The notes: a model not told the origin generated them from the sequence alone. Counted from the stretch's first letter, positions 36,642 through 47,484 are shown. The stretch is DNA of 64,000 bases from a bacterium (GCA_019753235.1 JAIELF010000038.1:90148-154147); one strand, 5' to 3'. Numbers and translations are program-made.

Positions 36642-37889
36642 ATGAACGTATTCATGATCGGCTTGGGGAGTATGGGGGACACCCTTCCCTTCGTGACGAT
36701 TGGCCAGGAGATGGCCCGTCGTGGCCATCAGGTCACGTTCTTGGGCAACGAGCATTTTCGCGATTTCATTCTCAAACGAGGGCTCGGTTTCGAAACCGTC
36801 ATCACCAAGGAAAGTTATCAGGCATTCGTCGACGCGCAGATGTCCCAAAGCCGAATCGCCTCCCTTCGGCAAATGGGCTTTATGCTCATGGAGACTTTCC
36901 AACGAACCGTTGATCTCCTCGAAGAACGTTATGTTCCGGGACAGACCGTGGCGTGTGCACAAGCGTATGCGATGGGAGCCCGCATCGCTCAAGAGAAGTT
37001 CGGCCTGCCGCTGGCGACGGCGCACTTGCAGCCTCAATGGTTCCGAAGTCTCCACTCGATGCCGCCGATCGACTATTGGCCCATGTTTCTCAAACGTGGC
37101 GTGCAATCGATCCTAGATTTCTTCATCGATAAGCGCGTCGGCAAATCGGTGATGGATATTCGCGCGACCTTCGGCAAGCCGCGAGTAAAAGGGACCATGC
37201 GGAAATGGTGGGTGTCACCCACATGTCACTTCGGACTCTTTCCGGATTGGTTCGCGCCGCCGCAACCGGATTGGCCGAAGAATGTCGTCCTACCAGGATT
37301 TCCTCTCCCCAAAGAATCCTTCGAGAAGTTCGACATGTCGGAGGTCAATGCCTTTCTCGAAGCGGGTGAGCCACCCCTTGTCTTCACGCAGAGTTCCCTT
37401 TCGAAAGAGGCGCACGAGTATTTCGCCACCTCGATCGATATCGCCCAGCGGACACGAAGCCGAGCGATTTTTTTGACGCCCCACCCAGAGTTATTGCCCT
37501 CGACGATCCCAGACGGGATGCGGTATTTTCCTTACGTGCCGCTCGAACATCTGTTATCCCGCGCGAAGGCTCATCTGCATCATGGTGGGATCGGAACGAT
37601 CGCGCACACTCTCAAGGCAGGCATTCCGCAGATCACGGTGCCGATGGTTTACGATCAACCCGACAACAGTCTTCGCCTAGAACCCTTAAAGGTGTCGATC
37701 AACTTGAAGCCGAGCCAATACCGAGCAGCGAAGATCGCCCCCCGGTTGGCCGAGCTTGTCGGCTCCGATCAAGTGCAAGCCCGATGCAAGGATTATGCCC
37801 AGAGAATCGAGCGCTCGGATCCTCTTGGGACGATGGCCGACACTCTTGAGAGGCTGGCCGAGGGAAAGCCCATCGTGTCGATCACCTGA
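36642..37889 (+). CDS. GT1-family glycosyltransferase 1 (RhlB-like)
   Basis: A 415-residue GT-B fold glycosyltransferase. The N-terminal acceptor half starts GLGSMGDTLPFVTIGQEMARRGH. The C-terminal donor half has HHGGIGT (313-319) and VPMVYDQPDN, the nucleotide-sugar site of the GT1/RhlB group. FPDWFAPPQPDWP in the middle is shared with its two downstream paralogues. RhlB transfers rhamnose to a hydroxy-fatty acid dimer, so a lipid acceptor is a sensible guess. AAGGAG lies seven bases before the ATG. It is 114 bases after the second permease. Confidence 0.92.
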   Translation: MNVFMIGLGSMGDTLPFVTIGQEMARRGHQVTFLGNEHFRDFILKRGLGFETVITKESYQAFVDAQMSQSRIASLRQMGFMLMETFQRTVDLLEERYVPGQTVACAQAYAMGARIAQEKFGLPLATAHLQPQWFRSLHSMPPIDYWPMFLKRGVQSILDFFIDKRVGKSVMDIRATFGKPRVKGTMRKWWVSPTCHFGLFPDWFAPPQPDWPKNVVLPGFPLPKESFEKFDMSEVNAFLEAGEPPLVFTQSSLSKEAHEYFATSIDIAQRTRSRAIFLTPHPELLPSTIPDGMRYFPYVPLEHLLSRAKAHLHHGGIGTIAHTLKAGIPQITVPMVYDQPDNSLRLEPLKVSINLKPSQYRAAKIAPRLAELVGSDQVQARCKDYAQRIERSDPLGTMADTLERLAEGKPIVSIT

Positions 37890-37930
37890 TTCGGCAGATC
37901 AATTTAACGCGGGCAGAACACGATACAACT

Positions 37931-39193
37931 ATGAAAGTTATCTTGCTGAGTGGCGGAAGCCTGGGAGACACGCTCCCATTTGCACTCGTGGGCAAACACC
38001 TGCAATCGCGCGGCCATCGTGTCGCGCTCGTGGCTACAGGGAAATACGAATCGATTGCGCGGGATTTCGGCCTCGATTTCGCCCCCTCCATGAGCACCGA
38101 CAGTTTCGATCGCTTCATCACGTCGCAGCATCACGCGAGCCTGATGGAGAAGGTTCGCCTCAGTGCGCAGGCGATCAACGAAGCGATCGAACCCTCTCTT
38201 GACGCCATCTTTTCGCTGCATGAACCAGGCCAGACGCTTCTCTGCTGGCAAGGATTCATGGTCGCCGGTCGGATCGCGCAGGAAGTGCTCGGTTGCCCCT
38301 CGACCACTGTCCAAGTCTACCCCGCCGGCTTTCGAACAGCGGACATCGCTCCTCCGTTTGATCGTTGGCCCGGATTCCTAAGACGTCTTGTGATCGGGCA
38401 GATTGATCAAATCATGTACAAGGATGTCAAGCGAGCGGTGGAAATGAAGCGTCGTGTCCTAGGATTGAAGGCTGATCGTCGACCACTTCGACATTGGTGG
38501 GGCAGCCCGGATCTTCAGCTTGGCCTTTTTCCGGATTGGTTTCAGTCTCCGCAGCCCGATTGGCCGACGCCAACGATTCTCACGGGATTTCCGCTGCCTG
38601 ATCGTGACACTAGTATGTCACTCCCTGCCGACCTTGACCGTTTTTTAGATACTGGCCAGCCAACGATTGTCTTTGCGCCGAGCAGCTTGACACGAGCAAC
38701 TACGTCCTTCTTCGAGCAGTCGATCGACCTCGCTCGTCGGCTGAGCATGCAAGCGTTGTTCTTAACCTCTCAACAGGACTTGCTCCCGTCACCTCTTCCT
38801 TCGTTTGTGGCTGTGCATCCTTTTGCGCCGCTCGATCTTCTCTTGCCGCGATGCGAAGCCATTGTCCATCAAGGGGGGATTGGGACGATTGCCCAGTCGA
38901 TCCGCGCCGGTCTGCCGCAAGTGACGACGCCCGTCGCCTACGATCAGCCCGACAATGCATATCGGCTTGCCAAGTTAGGGGTCTCGCTAAACGTTCCTCC
39001 GAACGAGTATTGGGCAGATCGGTTAGTTGACCGATTCAAGGCACTCCTGACTTCAGCGAACGTCAAGTCCGCTTGCCGCGTCTTTGCCGATCGGATCGAG
39101 CGGAATCGTCCGCTTGATATCTGGGCTGACTCTCTCGAACGAGTCTTTCATCGGCAACGGATCGTCGCGCCGGGGACAGGTGTACCTGAATGA
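37931..39193 (+). CDS. GT1-family glycosyltransferase 2 (RhlB-like)
   Basis: A 420-residue paralogue of the preceding enzyme, with the same spacing of motifs: SGGSLGDTLPFALVG near the start, FPDWFQSPQPDWP in the middle and HQGGIGT at 313-319. The second residue of the last motif is Gln where the neighbours have His. The donor motif PVAYDQPDN follows. The nearly identical motif positions suggest a local duplication of glycosyltransferase 1. Its stop overlaps the start of glycosyltransferase 3 (ATGA). A second sugar on the same lipid, or a different acceptor, is plausible. Confidence 0.9.
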   Translation: MKVILLSGGSLGDTLPFALVGKHLQSRGHRVALVATGKYESIARDFGLDFAPSMSTDSFDRFITSQHHASLMEKVRLSAQAINEAIEPSLDAIFSLHEPGQTLLCWQGFMVAGRIAQEVLGCPSTTVQVYPAGFRTADIAPPFDRWPGFLRRLVIGQIDQIMYKDVKRAVEMKRRVLGLKADRRPLRHWWGSPDLQLGLFPDWFQSPQPDWPTPTILTGFPLPDRDTSMSLPADLDRFLDTGQPTIVFAPSSLTRATTSFFEQSIDLARRLSMQALFLTSQQDLLPSPLPSFVAVHPFAPLDLLLPRCEAIVHQGGIGTIAQSIRAGLPQVTTPVAYDQPDNAYRLAKLGVSLNVPPNEYWADRLVDRFKALLTSANVKSACRVFADRIERNRPLDIWADSLERVFHRQRIVAPGTGVPE

Positions 39194-40440
39194 CCCGGGC
39201 AAGTATCCCTACAAAGTTTCTGATTTTCTGGATGGGGACAACAGGCGATGCCTTCCCATTCATGGGAATCGCCTCAGCGTTGGCGCAGCGCGGAAATAAC
39301 GTAACCGTTTTCGGCAATGGGCACTTTCATTCTCTGGGCGACAGGCTGGGCTTGCCGTTTGTCGATCTCATTAGTCCCGCGAAGTATCAAGAGCGTCTGG
39401 CCGAGCGAGTCCATGCGCTTGGCCTGGAGTCGCTCACGCTGAATGCAAAGTACGTGCTTGAAGATCTCCGGCCTGTTCATCAAGCGATTCTCGACCATCA
39501 TGTTCCAGGGAGAACCGTGGTCGTGAGTCAGTCGTATCTTTTGGGCGCGAAGATCGCGCAGGAAGAACTCGGCTTTCCTCTTGTGACGACACATCTCTAT
39601 CCGATGCTGGTGCGTTCGGCGTACGGAGGCCCCTGGTGGTTGCCGAGATGGTTGATTCGGCAGGTTCATCGCTTGGAAGATTTCTTAAGTGATAAGGTTC
39701 TCGCTGACTCAGTGAATGCGCTTCGTCGCGAGCGGGGCCTTCCGCCGATCTCCCGGATCCTGCACGAGTGGTGTCACTCACGTGACCTCGTACTCGCCTG
39801 CTTTCCGGAATGGTTGTCACCGAGACAGCCTGATTGGCCCATCGCCGCGCATCAAGTCGGCTTCCCTGAATTTAACGCGGAGCAAACGATTTCGCTTTCG
39901 GAGAAGGCGAAGCATTTTCTCGATACTGGTCCCGCACCAATCGTCTTCGCACATTCGGTCGCGGTCCGATTGCTTGATGGTTTCGTTGAAGAGTCGATCG
40001 CCGCCGCCCGGGCGCTCGGGTACCGAGCCCTTTTTCTCGGGGTGCCGAATCCTCAAGAGAGCAGCAATAGTGTTCTATTCTCGTCGGCCGAGCCGCACGC
40101 GGTTCTTCTGCCCCGCTCGGCAGCGATCGTGCATCATGGCGGACTCGGGACAGCGATGGCCGCGTTGCGAGCTGGCATCCCGCAACTCTTCATTCCCCAA
40201 ATGCTCGACCAGCCTGCCAATGCCAAAGCGCTTGAACGAATTGGCGTGGGCCAATCGATATCTTGGAAGAGTTATCGCCGAAGGCCGCTGACGACTCGCC
40301 TTCGTTTCCTCTTGAATCGGCACTCGGTCAAATCGGCATGTGCGACTTTTCAAAAGCTCGAAAGCGAATCGTTCGACGCGTGCAAGGAGGCTGCCCTCGA
40401 GATTGAATCGCTTGCCGATAGGCGGTGCCATCCGTCCTGA
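39190..40440 (+). CDS. GT1-family glycosyltransferase 3 (RhlB-like)
   Basis: A 416-residue third paralogue, more diverged: WMGTTGDAFPFMGIASALAQRGN at the N-terminus, FPEWLSPRQPDWP in the middle, HHGGLGT at 315-321 and IPQMLDQPAN as donor motif. It overlaps glycosyltransferase 2 by four bases and is the last gene of the lipid block; the convergent DUF1501 gene ends seven bases downstream. No terminator is visible between them. Confidence 0.9.
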   Translation: MTRASIPTKFLIFWMGTTGDAFPFMGIASALAQRGNNVTVFGNGHFHSLGDRLGLPFVDLISPAKYQERLAERVHALGLESLTLNAKYVLEDLRPVHQAILDHHVPGRTVVVSQSYLLGAKIAQEELGFPLVTTHLYPMLVRSAYGGPWWLPRWLIRQVHRLEDFLSDKVLADSVNALRRERGLPPISRILHEWCHSRDLVLACFPEWLSPRQPDWPIAAHQVGFPEFNAEQTISLSEKAKHFLDTGPAPIVFAHSVAVRLLDGFVEESIAAARALGYRALFLGVPNPQESSNSVLFSSAEPHAVLLPRSAAIVHHGGLGTAMAALRAGIPQLFIPQMLDQPANAKALERIGVGQSISWKSYRRRPLTTRLRFLLNRHSVKSACATFQKLESESFDACKEAALEIESLADRRCHPS

Positions 40441-40447
40441 AGATGAA

Positions 40448-41938
40448 TTACACCAACAACTCGCGCATGATGTTTCCATGCACGTCGGTCAGCCGAAAGT
40501 CCCGGCCTTGGAAACGGTACGTAAGTCGAGTGTGATCGATCCCCAGGCAGTGCAGAATCGTGGCGTTGATATCGTGCAGATGAACGGGCTTGTCGACGAT
40601 GTTGTAGCTAAAGTCGTCGGTTTCGCCGTAGACGATGCCGGGCTTGATTCCGCCGCCGGCCATCCACATCGTGTAACATCGGGGATGATGATCCCGGCCA
40701 TAGTTCTCTCGCGTGAGCCCACCTTGGCAATAGATGGTTCGACCAAACTCTCCACCCCATACCACAAGGGTCTCTTCGAGCATCCCCCGCTGCTTGAGAT
40801 CGCGAATCAACCCCGCACAAGCATGATCAATATCCCGGCATTGATTGGGGAGATCCACTGTCAGGTTGCCGTGCTGATCCCAGCCACGATGAAAGAGCTG
40901 AATGAAGCGGACGCCGCGCTCGGCCATCCGTCGAGCCATCAAACTGCAATAAGAGAACGTCCCCGGCGTCGAAACTTCGGGACCGTAGAGATCCAGCACG
41001 TGTTGCGGCTCTTGAGATAGATCGGTCAGTTCTGGGACGCTTGCCTGCATTCGAAACGCCATTTCGTATTGGGCAATGCGGGTGACGATCTCCGGGTCGC
41101 CCACCGCTTCTTGTTGATGGCGATTGAGTTCGCCTAGGCGATCAATCATCGCCCTACGGGTCGTCCGATCGACGCCTGGCGGATTCGGCAGATAAAGAAC
41201 TGGATCACCCTTCGAGCGGAGAGCGACACCTTGATATCGTGAAGGAAGAAAGCCCGCGCCCCAGAGACGGGCGTAGAGCGCTTGATCCTCTTTTCGCCCC
41301 GTCCAACTGGGATGCATCACCACAAAGGTCGGCAGATCGCGGTTCTCGCTTCCCAGTCCGTAGGAAGACCACGCCCCCATACTCGGCCGACCTGGAATCT
41401 GCGACCCCGTGACGAGGAAAGTGATTGCCGGGTCGTGATTGATTGCCTCGGTGTGAACGGTCTTGACGATGCAAAGATCGCCGGCCACCTTCGCGGTCTG
41501 CGGCAGGAGTTCGCTGATCCATGCTCCGCTGGGGCCGTGTTGGGCGAACTTGTAGATGGATGGAGCAATGGGAAACCTGGCCTGCTTCGAGGTCATCGTC
41601 GTCAATCGCTGGCCGTTGCGAATGGATTCGGGGAGATCCTTGTCGAACATCTCCGCCATTTTGGGCTTGTAGTCGTACATGTCGAGTTGGCTCGGAGCTC
41701 CCGACATACAGAGATAAATGACGCGCTTGGCTGTTGGCAAGTGATGCAGGCTGGGCAATACGCCCGCTTCGCCTGGAACGATGGGACCGACCGTGCCAAC
41801 CCCGCCGGGCGATTCCTGAGCAAGGAGAGAGCGGGCGGCCATCATCCCGACGCCCACGGCCGAGTTACGAAGGAAGTATCGCCGAGTGATTGACTGTTGC
41901 CAACCCGCCCAGTCCGTCCGAACGTCGTGTTGATTCAT
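40448..41938 (-). CDS. DUF1501 protein with Tat signal
   Basis: A 496-residue member of the DUF1501 family (alkaline-phosphatase/sulfatase-like fold), recognised by its metal-site-like segments ([36 protein letters not shown], and [16 protein letters not shown]... [17 protein letters not shown]). The N-terminus holds a twin-arginine signal, [19 protein letters not shown] 41938 is chosen because GAGGA precedes it and the Tat signal then sits correctly. In planctomycetes DUF1501 genes almost always pair with a DUF1549/DUF1553 gene, as here (32 bases apart). Function unknown; probably an exported hydrolase. Confidence 0.93.
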   Translation of the reverse strand: MNQHDVRTDWAGWQQSITRRYFLRNSAVGVGMMAARSLLAQESPGGVGTVGPIVPGEAGVLPSLHHLPTAKRVIYLCMSGAPSQLDMYDYKPKMAEMFDKDLPESIRNGQRLTTMTSKQARFPIAPSIYKFAQHGPSGAWISELLPQTAKVAGDLCIVKTVHTEAINHDPAITFLVTGSQIPGRPSMGAWSSYGLGSENRDLPTFVVMHPSWTGRKEDQALYARLWGAGFLPSRYQGVALRSKGDPVLYLPNPPGVDRTTRRAMIDRLGELNRHQQEAVGDPEIVTRIAQYEMAFRMQASVPELTDLSQEPQHVLDLYGPEVSTPGTFSYCSLMARRMAERGVRFIQLFHRGWDQHGNLTVDLPNQCRDIDHACAGLIRDLKQRGMLEETLVVWGGEFGRTIYCQGGLTRENYGRDHHPRCYTMWMAGGGIKPGIVYGETDDFSYNIVDKPVHLHDINATILHCLGIDHTRLTYRFQGRDFRLTDVHGNIMRELLV

Positions 41939-41970
41939 TTTCTCTTTTCCTCGTACGATCGATAGGGTGA

Positions 41971-44900
41971 TTATCCCTTGGTTACCGACTCGTGTAGGTT
42001 CAGTAGGATGTTCGCAATCATCGTCCAAGCGGCCCATTGCCGGGCCTCGAAACCATCCACCGGTTTGGATTCGCCCACGGAGAGAAGCTTCTGAGCGCCC
42101 GCTTCGTCGGCTTGAAATCGGGCAACCTGCTCGGCCAGTGCCTGGCGAAGAATCTCTCGCTCGCGCTCATCGGGCCAACGGGCCGTCACCAGTCGAAATC
42201 CAAACGCGAGCCTTTCCTCATCACTGGCTCCTCCCTCGCGCCATAGCCGGGCCGCCAGGTGACGCGACGCTTCCACAAACTGCTCGTCGTTCATCAATAC
42301 CAGAGCCTGCAGCGGCGTATTGGTGCGCGCTCGGCGAACGGTGCATTGTTCGCGGGAAGGAGCGTCGAAAGTCTGCATCGACGGTGGATGCGCGGTTCTC
42401 TTCCAAAACGAATAAAGGCTTCGGCGATAAAGAGCAGCACCGGTATCGCGAACGAAGTTGGCGGTGTTACTCGTCGGATAAGCGACGGCTTCCCAGATCC
42501 CTGGGGGTTGATACGGTTTAACGCTGGGACCGCCGACCCGTTCCACGAGCAGTCCACTCACGAAGAGAGAATGATCGCGAATGACCTCGGCATCCATGCG
42601 GTAGCGAGGCCCGCGAGCCAGGAAGCGATTCTCGGGATCGCGCGCATGCTGCTCGGGGGAGACATGCGAACTCTGTTGGTAGGCTTGAGAAAGAACGATG
42701 GACTTCACCATCGCTCGCACATCCCATCCGGTTCGAACGAATTCGGTGGCAAGCCAATCCAACAACTCGGGATGACTTGGGAACTCTCCCTGAACGCCAA
42801 AATCCTCGGCAGTCTTGACTAAGCCGGTGCCGAAGAACTGCTGCCAAAATCGATTCACAGTGACCCGCGCCGTCAGCGGATGTTCCGGACTGACCAGCCA
42901 CTGGGCCAACCCAAGCCGATCGTTGGATGCCCCATTGGGAAGAGGAGGAAGAATCGCGGGGAGAGCCCGGGCGACCTTTTCCCCCTTCTTGTCGTATTCA
43001 CCCCGAACGAGCATGTACGCCTCGCGAACCTCGTCGCGTTCTTGCATGACCAATGTCGGAACCAGTTTCGCCTGCAGTTCGCCTTGCTCGCGGCGGAGTG
43101 TTTCCAACTGCTGCTTCATCGCTTGATAAGCGGGGACATTCCTGAGCCGATAGTAATCGCGAATTTCTGCGCGTTGTTGATCGCTTCGCTCTGCTGCGGG
43201 ACTGGAAAGAACCAAAGACGTACCGACCGTGGAGGCCCCCTCTTCGTCGATGGTACGGAAGGTGAAGGCGTTGGCCCCCGCATAGTTGACGATCTTGACG
43301 ATGAGCTGATGATTGCCGGGCTTAAGATCAAGCGTCAATTGATCGGTGTCGGCCGCGACGGCTCGCTGGACGTTCTGTTCGAGAATCACTTTGCCATCAA
43401 GCCAGACCTTCAAAGCATCATCAGATCCGATACCGACTTTGACCCGGCGAGCCGATGCGACTTCGATCTCTCGGACGAGATAGTTTGCCGAGACATTTCC
43501 ACGCAGGGCATGGACCTTTCCATCAACGAATTCTCGTCTCTGCACCCATTTGAACTTCTTGCCATTGACGTCGAACTTTTGCGCAAGATCAGTGGAAGGG
43601 CCGATCGCAGCCTCGGGCGGAAACGGCGTGGCAAAAGCCGTCGCACCATCGTTTGCGGGGAATGGACCGATCAGCCGCCAATAACCAAACCGAGCCGATG
43701 ACAGCTCGGGATCGATGGCGTATGTCACTCGAAACCGTCCGATGCCATGGCGAGCGATAGATGCTTGATGGCGAAGTTTGACTCGGAGTTCTGTTCCTCC
43801 AGGAAAGCCGAACGGGCGAAGAGCAGTGAGCACGATCGCCCGGTTTTCATGCCGCTCAAAAGAGGCGGTGGCCCAACCATTGTTGCCGTCGATTTGGCCG
43901 TCAATCACCTTCTTGGCAAAGTAGTCGCCGCTTTTCTGCTCGAAATCCGCCTGGGCCCCGGTGAAACGGATGACCTCTGTTTTGCTGGGGTCGGCAACGC
44001 TGACGGCCACCACTTCGATCTCGCTGAGGATCAAGTTGCCGTTATCGGCTCGGCCCGGTCCTTTGCCCGGCAACGAATCGTGCAGTAGTGCATCTAGCCG
44101 AATAGAAGCGACCAGCCCTTCGGGAACCACGCCCGCCAAAAGGTAATCATCCTTGTCGGGGTTCTTTCCCTCGACCAAGATCGAACCATCTTCCAGCCGA
44201 CGAAGACTCGAGCCTGCCGACGAACTAAAGCTGCTCATTTCCAAGGGCTTCCAGAGTTCGGTCAACTTCGATTGCCACTCGTGCTCCCATGCCTGTTGCT
44301 CGCCGTCCACCTCGGGCATGGGTGAGGCCATCTCGATCGACAAGCGATTGATTGTTCCTTCGATCTCTTTCAATCGGGATCGCTGTTCGGTGCTGGCGAC
44401 GCGGATGACGGGGGGAGGATCGTCCTTGTTGCCATCCATGGGGAGTTCCGTCTGATTGTTGAAGTATGCAAAGAGCTGGTAGAACTCCTTCTGCGTGAAT
44501 GGATCAAACTTATGATCGTGACAGACAGCGCAGCCGAGCGTTAATCCCATGAAAACCGTCGCCGTCGTCTCGACGCGATCGACAGTGTAGCGCACGTAGT
44601 ACTCTTCATCGATCGAGCCCCCTTCACTGGTCGATACATTGCATCGATTGAAACCGGTGGCGATGCGTTGATCTTGTGTTGCTTGCGGAATCAGGTCGCC
44701 GGCAAGCTGCTCGATGGTGAAGCGATCAAAGGGCATATTGTTTTGAAACGCTTCGATGACCCAGTTCCGGTAGGGCCACATCGATCGATAGTTATCCAGA
44801 TGCAAGCCATGCGTGTCGCCAAAGCGGGCCGCATCCAGCCAGTACCTAGCCATGTGCTCCCCGTAGCGGGGTGAATCGAGCAGTCGATCAACCAGCCGTT

Positions 44901-45498
44901 CGTATGCCTCGGGCGACTGATCCGCGAGAAAGGCATCGATCTCGGCAGGCGTCGGCGGCAAACCCGTCAGATCGAAAGTGAGTCGGCGGATCAGCGTCAC
45001 GCGGTCGGCTCGCGGGCCGGGCAACATTCCTTCTTTGGCAAGCCGAGCTCGGATGAACCGATCGATCGGCGGAATGTCGAGTGAATTCTCCTCCGCGTTG
45101 GGGACGGGTGGCGACGTCGGTGTTTGAAACGCCCAATGTTCTTTCCAGGATGCTCCCTTTTCGATCCACTGCGACAAGAGGGCAATCTGCTCTGCGGAAA
45201 GGGGCTTCTGAAAGGATGGGGGAGGCATCTGTTTATCAGGGTCTGCATTATTGATGCGGTCGACCAGAAGACTGCCGGCAACATCACCCGGGACGATCGC
45301 CTTGCCACCAGACTCGACCGGCGCGAGAGCCGCCTCACGCTGATCGAGGCGAAGGCCGGCTTGCCTCTGCTGAGCATCGGGCCCGTGACATTGATAGCAG
45401 TGGTTTGAAAGAATGGGCCGAATCTGTCGCGTGTAATCGATATCTGTCGGCCCCGCCGTCAGCCAAGGCGCCGCAACCAGCCATGAGAACCAAGTCAT
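41971..45498 (-). CDS. PSCyt1-DUF1549-DUF1553 cytochrome-like surface protein
   Basis: An 1175-residue exported protein. After a signal peptide ([16 protein letters not shown]) comes the planctomycete cytochrome C domain with one haem site, CYQCH (C34, C37, H38), then DUF1549 (about 130-340, with a CAVCH motif), an insertion with LamG/PA14-like beta segments (about 400-760) and DUF1553 (about 870-1110). It is the first gene of a two-gene operon with the DUF1501 protein. ATG 45498 is preferred to the TTG at 45516, having GGAG upstream. Its role in substrate breakdown is inferred from family distribution only. Confidence 0.93.
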   Translation of the reverse strand: MTWFSWLVAAPWLTAGPTDIDYTRQIRPILSNHCYQCHGPDAQQRQAGLRLDQREAALAPVESGGKAIVPGDVAGSLLVDRINNADPDKQMPPPSFQKPLSAEQIALLSQWIEKGASWKEHWAFQTPTSPPVPNAEENSLDIPPIDRFIRARLAKEGMLPGPRADRVTLIRRLTFDLTGLPPTPAEIDAFLADQSPEAYERLVDRLLDSPRYGEHMARYWLDAARFGDTHGLHLDNYRSMWPYRNWVIEAFQNNMPFDRFTIEQLAGDLIPQATQDQRIATGFNRCNVSTSEGGSIDEEYYVRYTVDRVETTATVFMGLTLGCAVCHDHKFDPFTQKEFYQLFAYFNNQTELPMDGNKDDPPPVIRVASTEQRSRLKEIEGTINRLSIEMASPMPEVDGEQQAWEHEWQSKLTELWKPLEMSSFSSSAGSSLRRLEDGSILVEGKNPDKDDYLLAGVVPEGLVASIRLDALLHDSLPGKGPGRADNGNLILSEIEVVAVSVADPSKTEVIRFTGAQADFEQKSGDYFAKKVIDGQIDGNNGWATASFERHENRAIVLTALRPFGFPGGTELRVKLRHQASIARHGIGRFRVTYAIDPELSSARFGYWRLIGPFPANDGATAFATPFPPEAAIGPSTDLAQKFDVNGKKFKWVQRREFVDGKVHALRGNVSANYLVREIEVASARRVKVGIGSDDALKVWLDGKVILEQNVQRAVAADTDQLTLDLKPGNHQLIVKIVNYAGANAFTFRTIDEEGASTVGTSLVLSSPAAERSDQQRAEIRDYYRLRNVPAYQAMKQQLETLRREQGELQAKLVPTLVMQERDEVREAYMLVRGEYDKKGEKVARALPAILPPLPNGASNDRLGLAQWLVSPEHPLTARVTVNRFWQQFFGTGLVKTAEDFGVQGEFPSHPELLDWLATEFVRTGWDVRAMVKSIVLSQAYQQSSHVSPEQHARDPENRFLARGPRYRMDAEVIRDHSLFVSGLLVERVGGPSVKPYQPPGIWEAVAYPTSNTANFVRDTGAALYRRSLYSFWKRTAHPPSMQTFDAPSREQCTVRRARTNTPLQALVLMNDEQFVEASRHLAARLWREGGASDEERLAFGFRLVTARWPDEREREILRQALAEQVARFQADEAGAQKLLSVGESKPVDGFEARQWAAWTMIANILLNLHESVTKG

Positions 45499-45739
45499 TC
45501 TGCTCAATCTCCGCAAAGGCTATCTTTTGGCCGATGACCTATCGAACATCAGCCAGCCCGGCCCCTAGTATACCCGCCCAACCCGTCTGGGTGACAGCGA
45601 ACGTGATCAGTATTCGCCGTCGCCCCCCCGAGAAACCCGCTTCCGCTTGGCGGAGCAACACCGCCGTCGCAGAATAAGCCGAAAGCCAGGCTCTTTTGAT
45701 AGAGCTTGCAGGCATCGTCCATCTCTCGAGGAGCACCCC

Positions 45740-46333
45740 ATGACCGACGTAGGCTCAACCCTCCCCAAAGATTCGGACTGGGCCATCGAGCGTATTCTCG
45801 AACTTTTTGAGAAGCGCGGCGAAGAACGTTATGGCGGTGAGGACGTGAGCCAAACCCAGCACGCGTTGCAATCGGGCTGGGCGGCGGAGAAGGAAGGGGC
45901 GGATGCCGAGCTGATCTCGGCGGCCCTGCTCCACGATCTGGGGCATTTGCTTCATAATTTGCCTGACGACTGTGCCGACATGGGGGTCGATGATAAGCAC
46001 GAAGATTTAGCGTACCGCTGGCTGACTCGGTATTTTGGCCCTCGCGTCACCGAGCCTATTCGGCTCCATGTCGAGGCGAAGCGATACCTCTGCGCTGTCC
46101 AACCTAGGTATCAGTCAACGCTCTCGGAAGCTTCGCTCACGAGCCTTCGTCTACAGGGTGGCCCCTTCACGCCAGCGGAGGTCGAAGAATTTCAGGCAAA
46201 TCCGCACCATACCGAAGCCATTCGTCTCCGAGGCTGGGACGACGAGGCGAAGATCAAGGACCTCGTCACACCTGACTTGTTCCATTTTAAGAACTATCTG
46301 ATCCAGGCGGCTGGGTCGGCCTCTCGATCCTGA
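45740..46333 (+). CDS. PhnZ-like HD-domain di-iron oxygenase
   Basis: A 197-residue HD-domain protein. The arrangement YGGE (Y31, E34), H41 in QTQHALQ, and HD (H65-D66) with H69 in ALLHDLGH matches PhnZ/TmpB, mixed-valent di-iron oxygenases that cleave the C-P bond of 2-amino-1-hydroxyethylphosphonate. No phosphonate transport gene or the hydroxylase partner PhnY is near, so the substrate is open. GAGGAG precedes ATG 45740. An imperfect hairpin (46348-46374) 15 bases after the stop may serve as terminator. Confidence 0.78.
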   Translation: MTDVGSTLPKDSDWAIERILELFEKRGEERYGGEDVSQTQHALQSGWAAEKEGADAELISAALLHDLGHLLHNLPDDCADMGVDDKHEDLAYRWLTRYFGPRVTEPIRLHVEAKRYLCAVQPRYQSTLSEASLTSLRLQGGPFTPAEVEEFQANPHHTEAIRLRGWDDEAKIKDLVTPDLFHFKNYLIQAAGSASRS

Positions 46334-46806
46334 AGCACCGACCAACGGAAATCACCTTTTTTAACGGTGACTTCTGGCGTGGCTTGTGTTCCCGTCCGAA
46401 CAACTTGCGCGGGCAGGCGTCGCTTTCGAGACCAGCAAGAACTTTTCAACCTGTCGCGGGACTCCCCACGTCCTTGGACAACCTCATCCCCCTGCATCAG
46501 AAAGATGCGCCCCCCCCTCGTTAACCCGTTCGGTACAGATCATGATGACTGATGGATCGGGCCTTCACCACCAAGCTGTCGTGAAAATCAGCAAGTCGCT
46601 CTCAGGCCGAATCAAATTGTGAACGGATGATACGACGGCACACGGCGACCGCATTCTCGAACTCCTTTCGTTGGCGGCGGAACAGGGAACCGTGCTCGAC
46701 ATTTCTTCTCATCGAGAGGATCTGGTCGAATCTCGAATCCGTTGCGGGTCCGACAACGGCTTGCCCGGATAGCCATTGGGCGATCAATGACCGCTTGGTC
46801 CGATCG
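46334..46806. other. Intergenic region between convergent genes, possible remnant
   Basis: A 470-base stretch. It starts with an imperfect hairpin, GAAATCACC (46348-46356) with GGTGACTTC (46366-46374), one mismatch, likely ending the PhnZ-like gene. On the minus strand the frame 46602-46800 reads as plausible protein (FEIDDRTKRSLIAQWLSGQAV...) but it has no start codon of its own near its front, so it may be a decayed gene or chance. Confidence 0.35.
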
Positions 46807-47484
46807 TCAATCTCGAAAGTGGATCTGGGCCGAGAGGGGCTCGCGGGGTTGCCGAGCCTGATTCGCTGGGACGCTGGGATCTTCGTATCCAAAGGAGATT
46901 CCGCAAAGGATTTCGAGATCATCGCCGATGCCGAGCCTCTCTTTGATGATCGTCGGATAAAGACGCAAGGAGGCTTGAGCGCAACACCCCACGCCACGAG
47001 CCCACAGAGCCAGCATGAGAGTCTGCACCCACATCCCGACGTCGAGCGCCACACCGATGCCGAAGCTCTTTTTCATGCAGACTACCGCAATATGAGGAGC
47101 ATCGAAGAACTCGAAATTTCTCAAATGGGCTCGAAGGCGACCCGTGCTGTCATCGCGAGCAATTCCCATTTTGCCGTACATTTCGACAGCGCACGCTATC
47201 TGGCGTCGGCGATGTTCTCCATCAAAAGTATCAATCGGCGTGGTCGGATCGGGAGCTTGGCCGGATAGAACCGCGTTCTTCAGCGCATCGCGAAGTTGAT
47301 CGCGAGTCTTCCCGGAAGCGATAAAGACTTCCCAAGGCTGCACGTTGCAATTCGAGGGGCTCCACCGAGCCAAATCGAGAGCTTCGTGCAATACATCGGG
47401 CGGAACGGGGCGATCTGAGAAAAACCCTCGCACACTTCGGCGAGTTTGAATGGTTTGATCAAGGTTGAAAACCGCGTCGCTCAT
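46807..47484 (-). CDS. Nitroreductase family flavoprotein
   Basis: A 225-residue FMN-dependent nitroreductase-like protein. The family signature is the N-terminal RRSVRGFFSDRPVPPDVLHEALDLARWSPSNCNVQPWEV, followed by the GVALDVGMWVQTLMLALWARGVGCC segment and a C-terminal GISFGYED. These enzymes use NAD(P)H to reduce nitro groups, quinones or enones; the natural substrate is unknown. It is divergent from the HDOD gene, with about 200 bases between them. Confidence 0.92.
   Translation of the reverse strand: MSDAVFNLDQTIQTRRSVRGFFSDRPVPPDVLHEALDLARWSPSNCNVQPWEVFIASGKTRDQLRDALKNAVLSGQAPDPTTPIDTFDGEHRRRQIACAVEMYGKMGIARDDSTGRLRAHLRNFEFFDAPHIAVVCMKKSFGIGVALDVGMWVQTLMLALWARGVGCCAQASLRLYPTIIKERLGIGDDLEILCGISFGYEDPSVPANQARQPREPLSAQIHFRD

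Noticed and set aside
46602..47054. 150-codon minus-strand frame overlapping the nitroreductase end
   Set aside because: More than half lies in a wrong frame of the nitroreductase gene; the rest has no start codon of its own. Only the 46602-46800 part is mentioned as a possible remnant.
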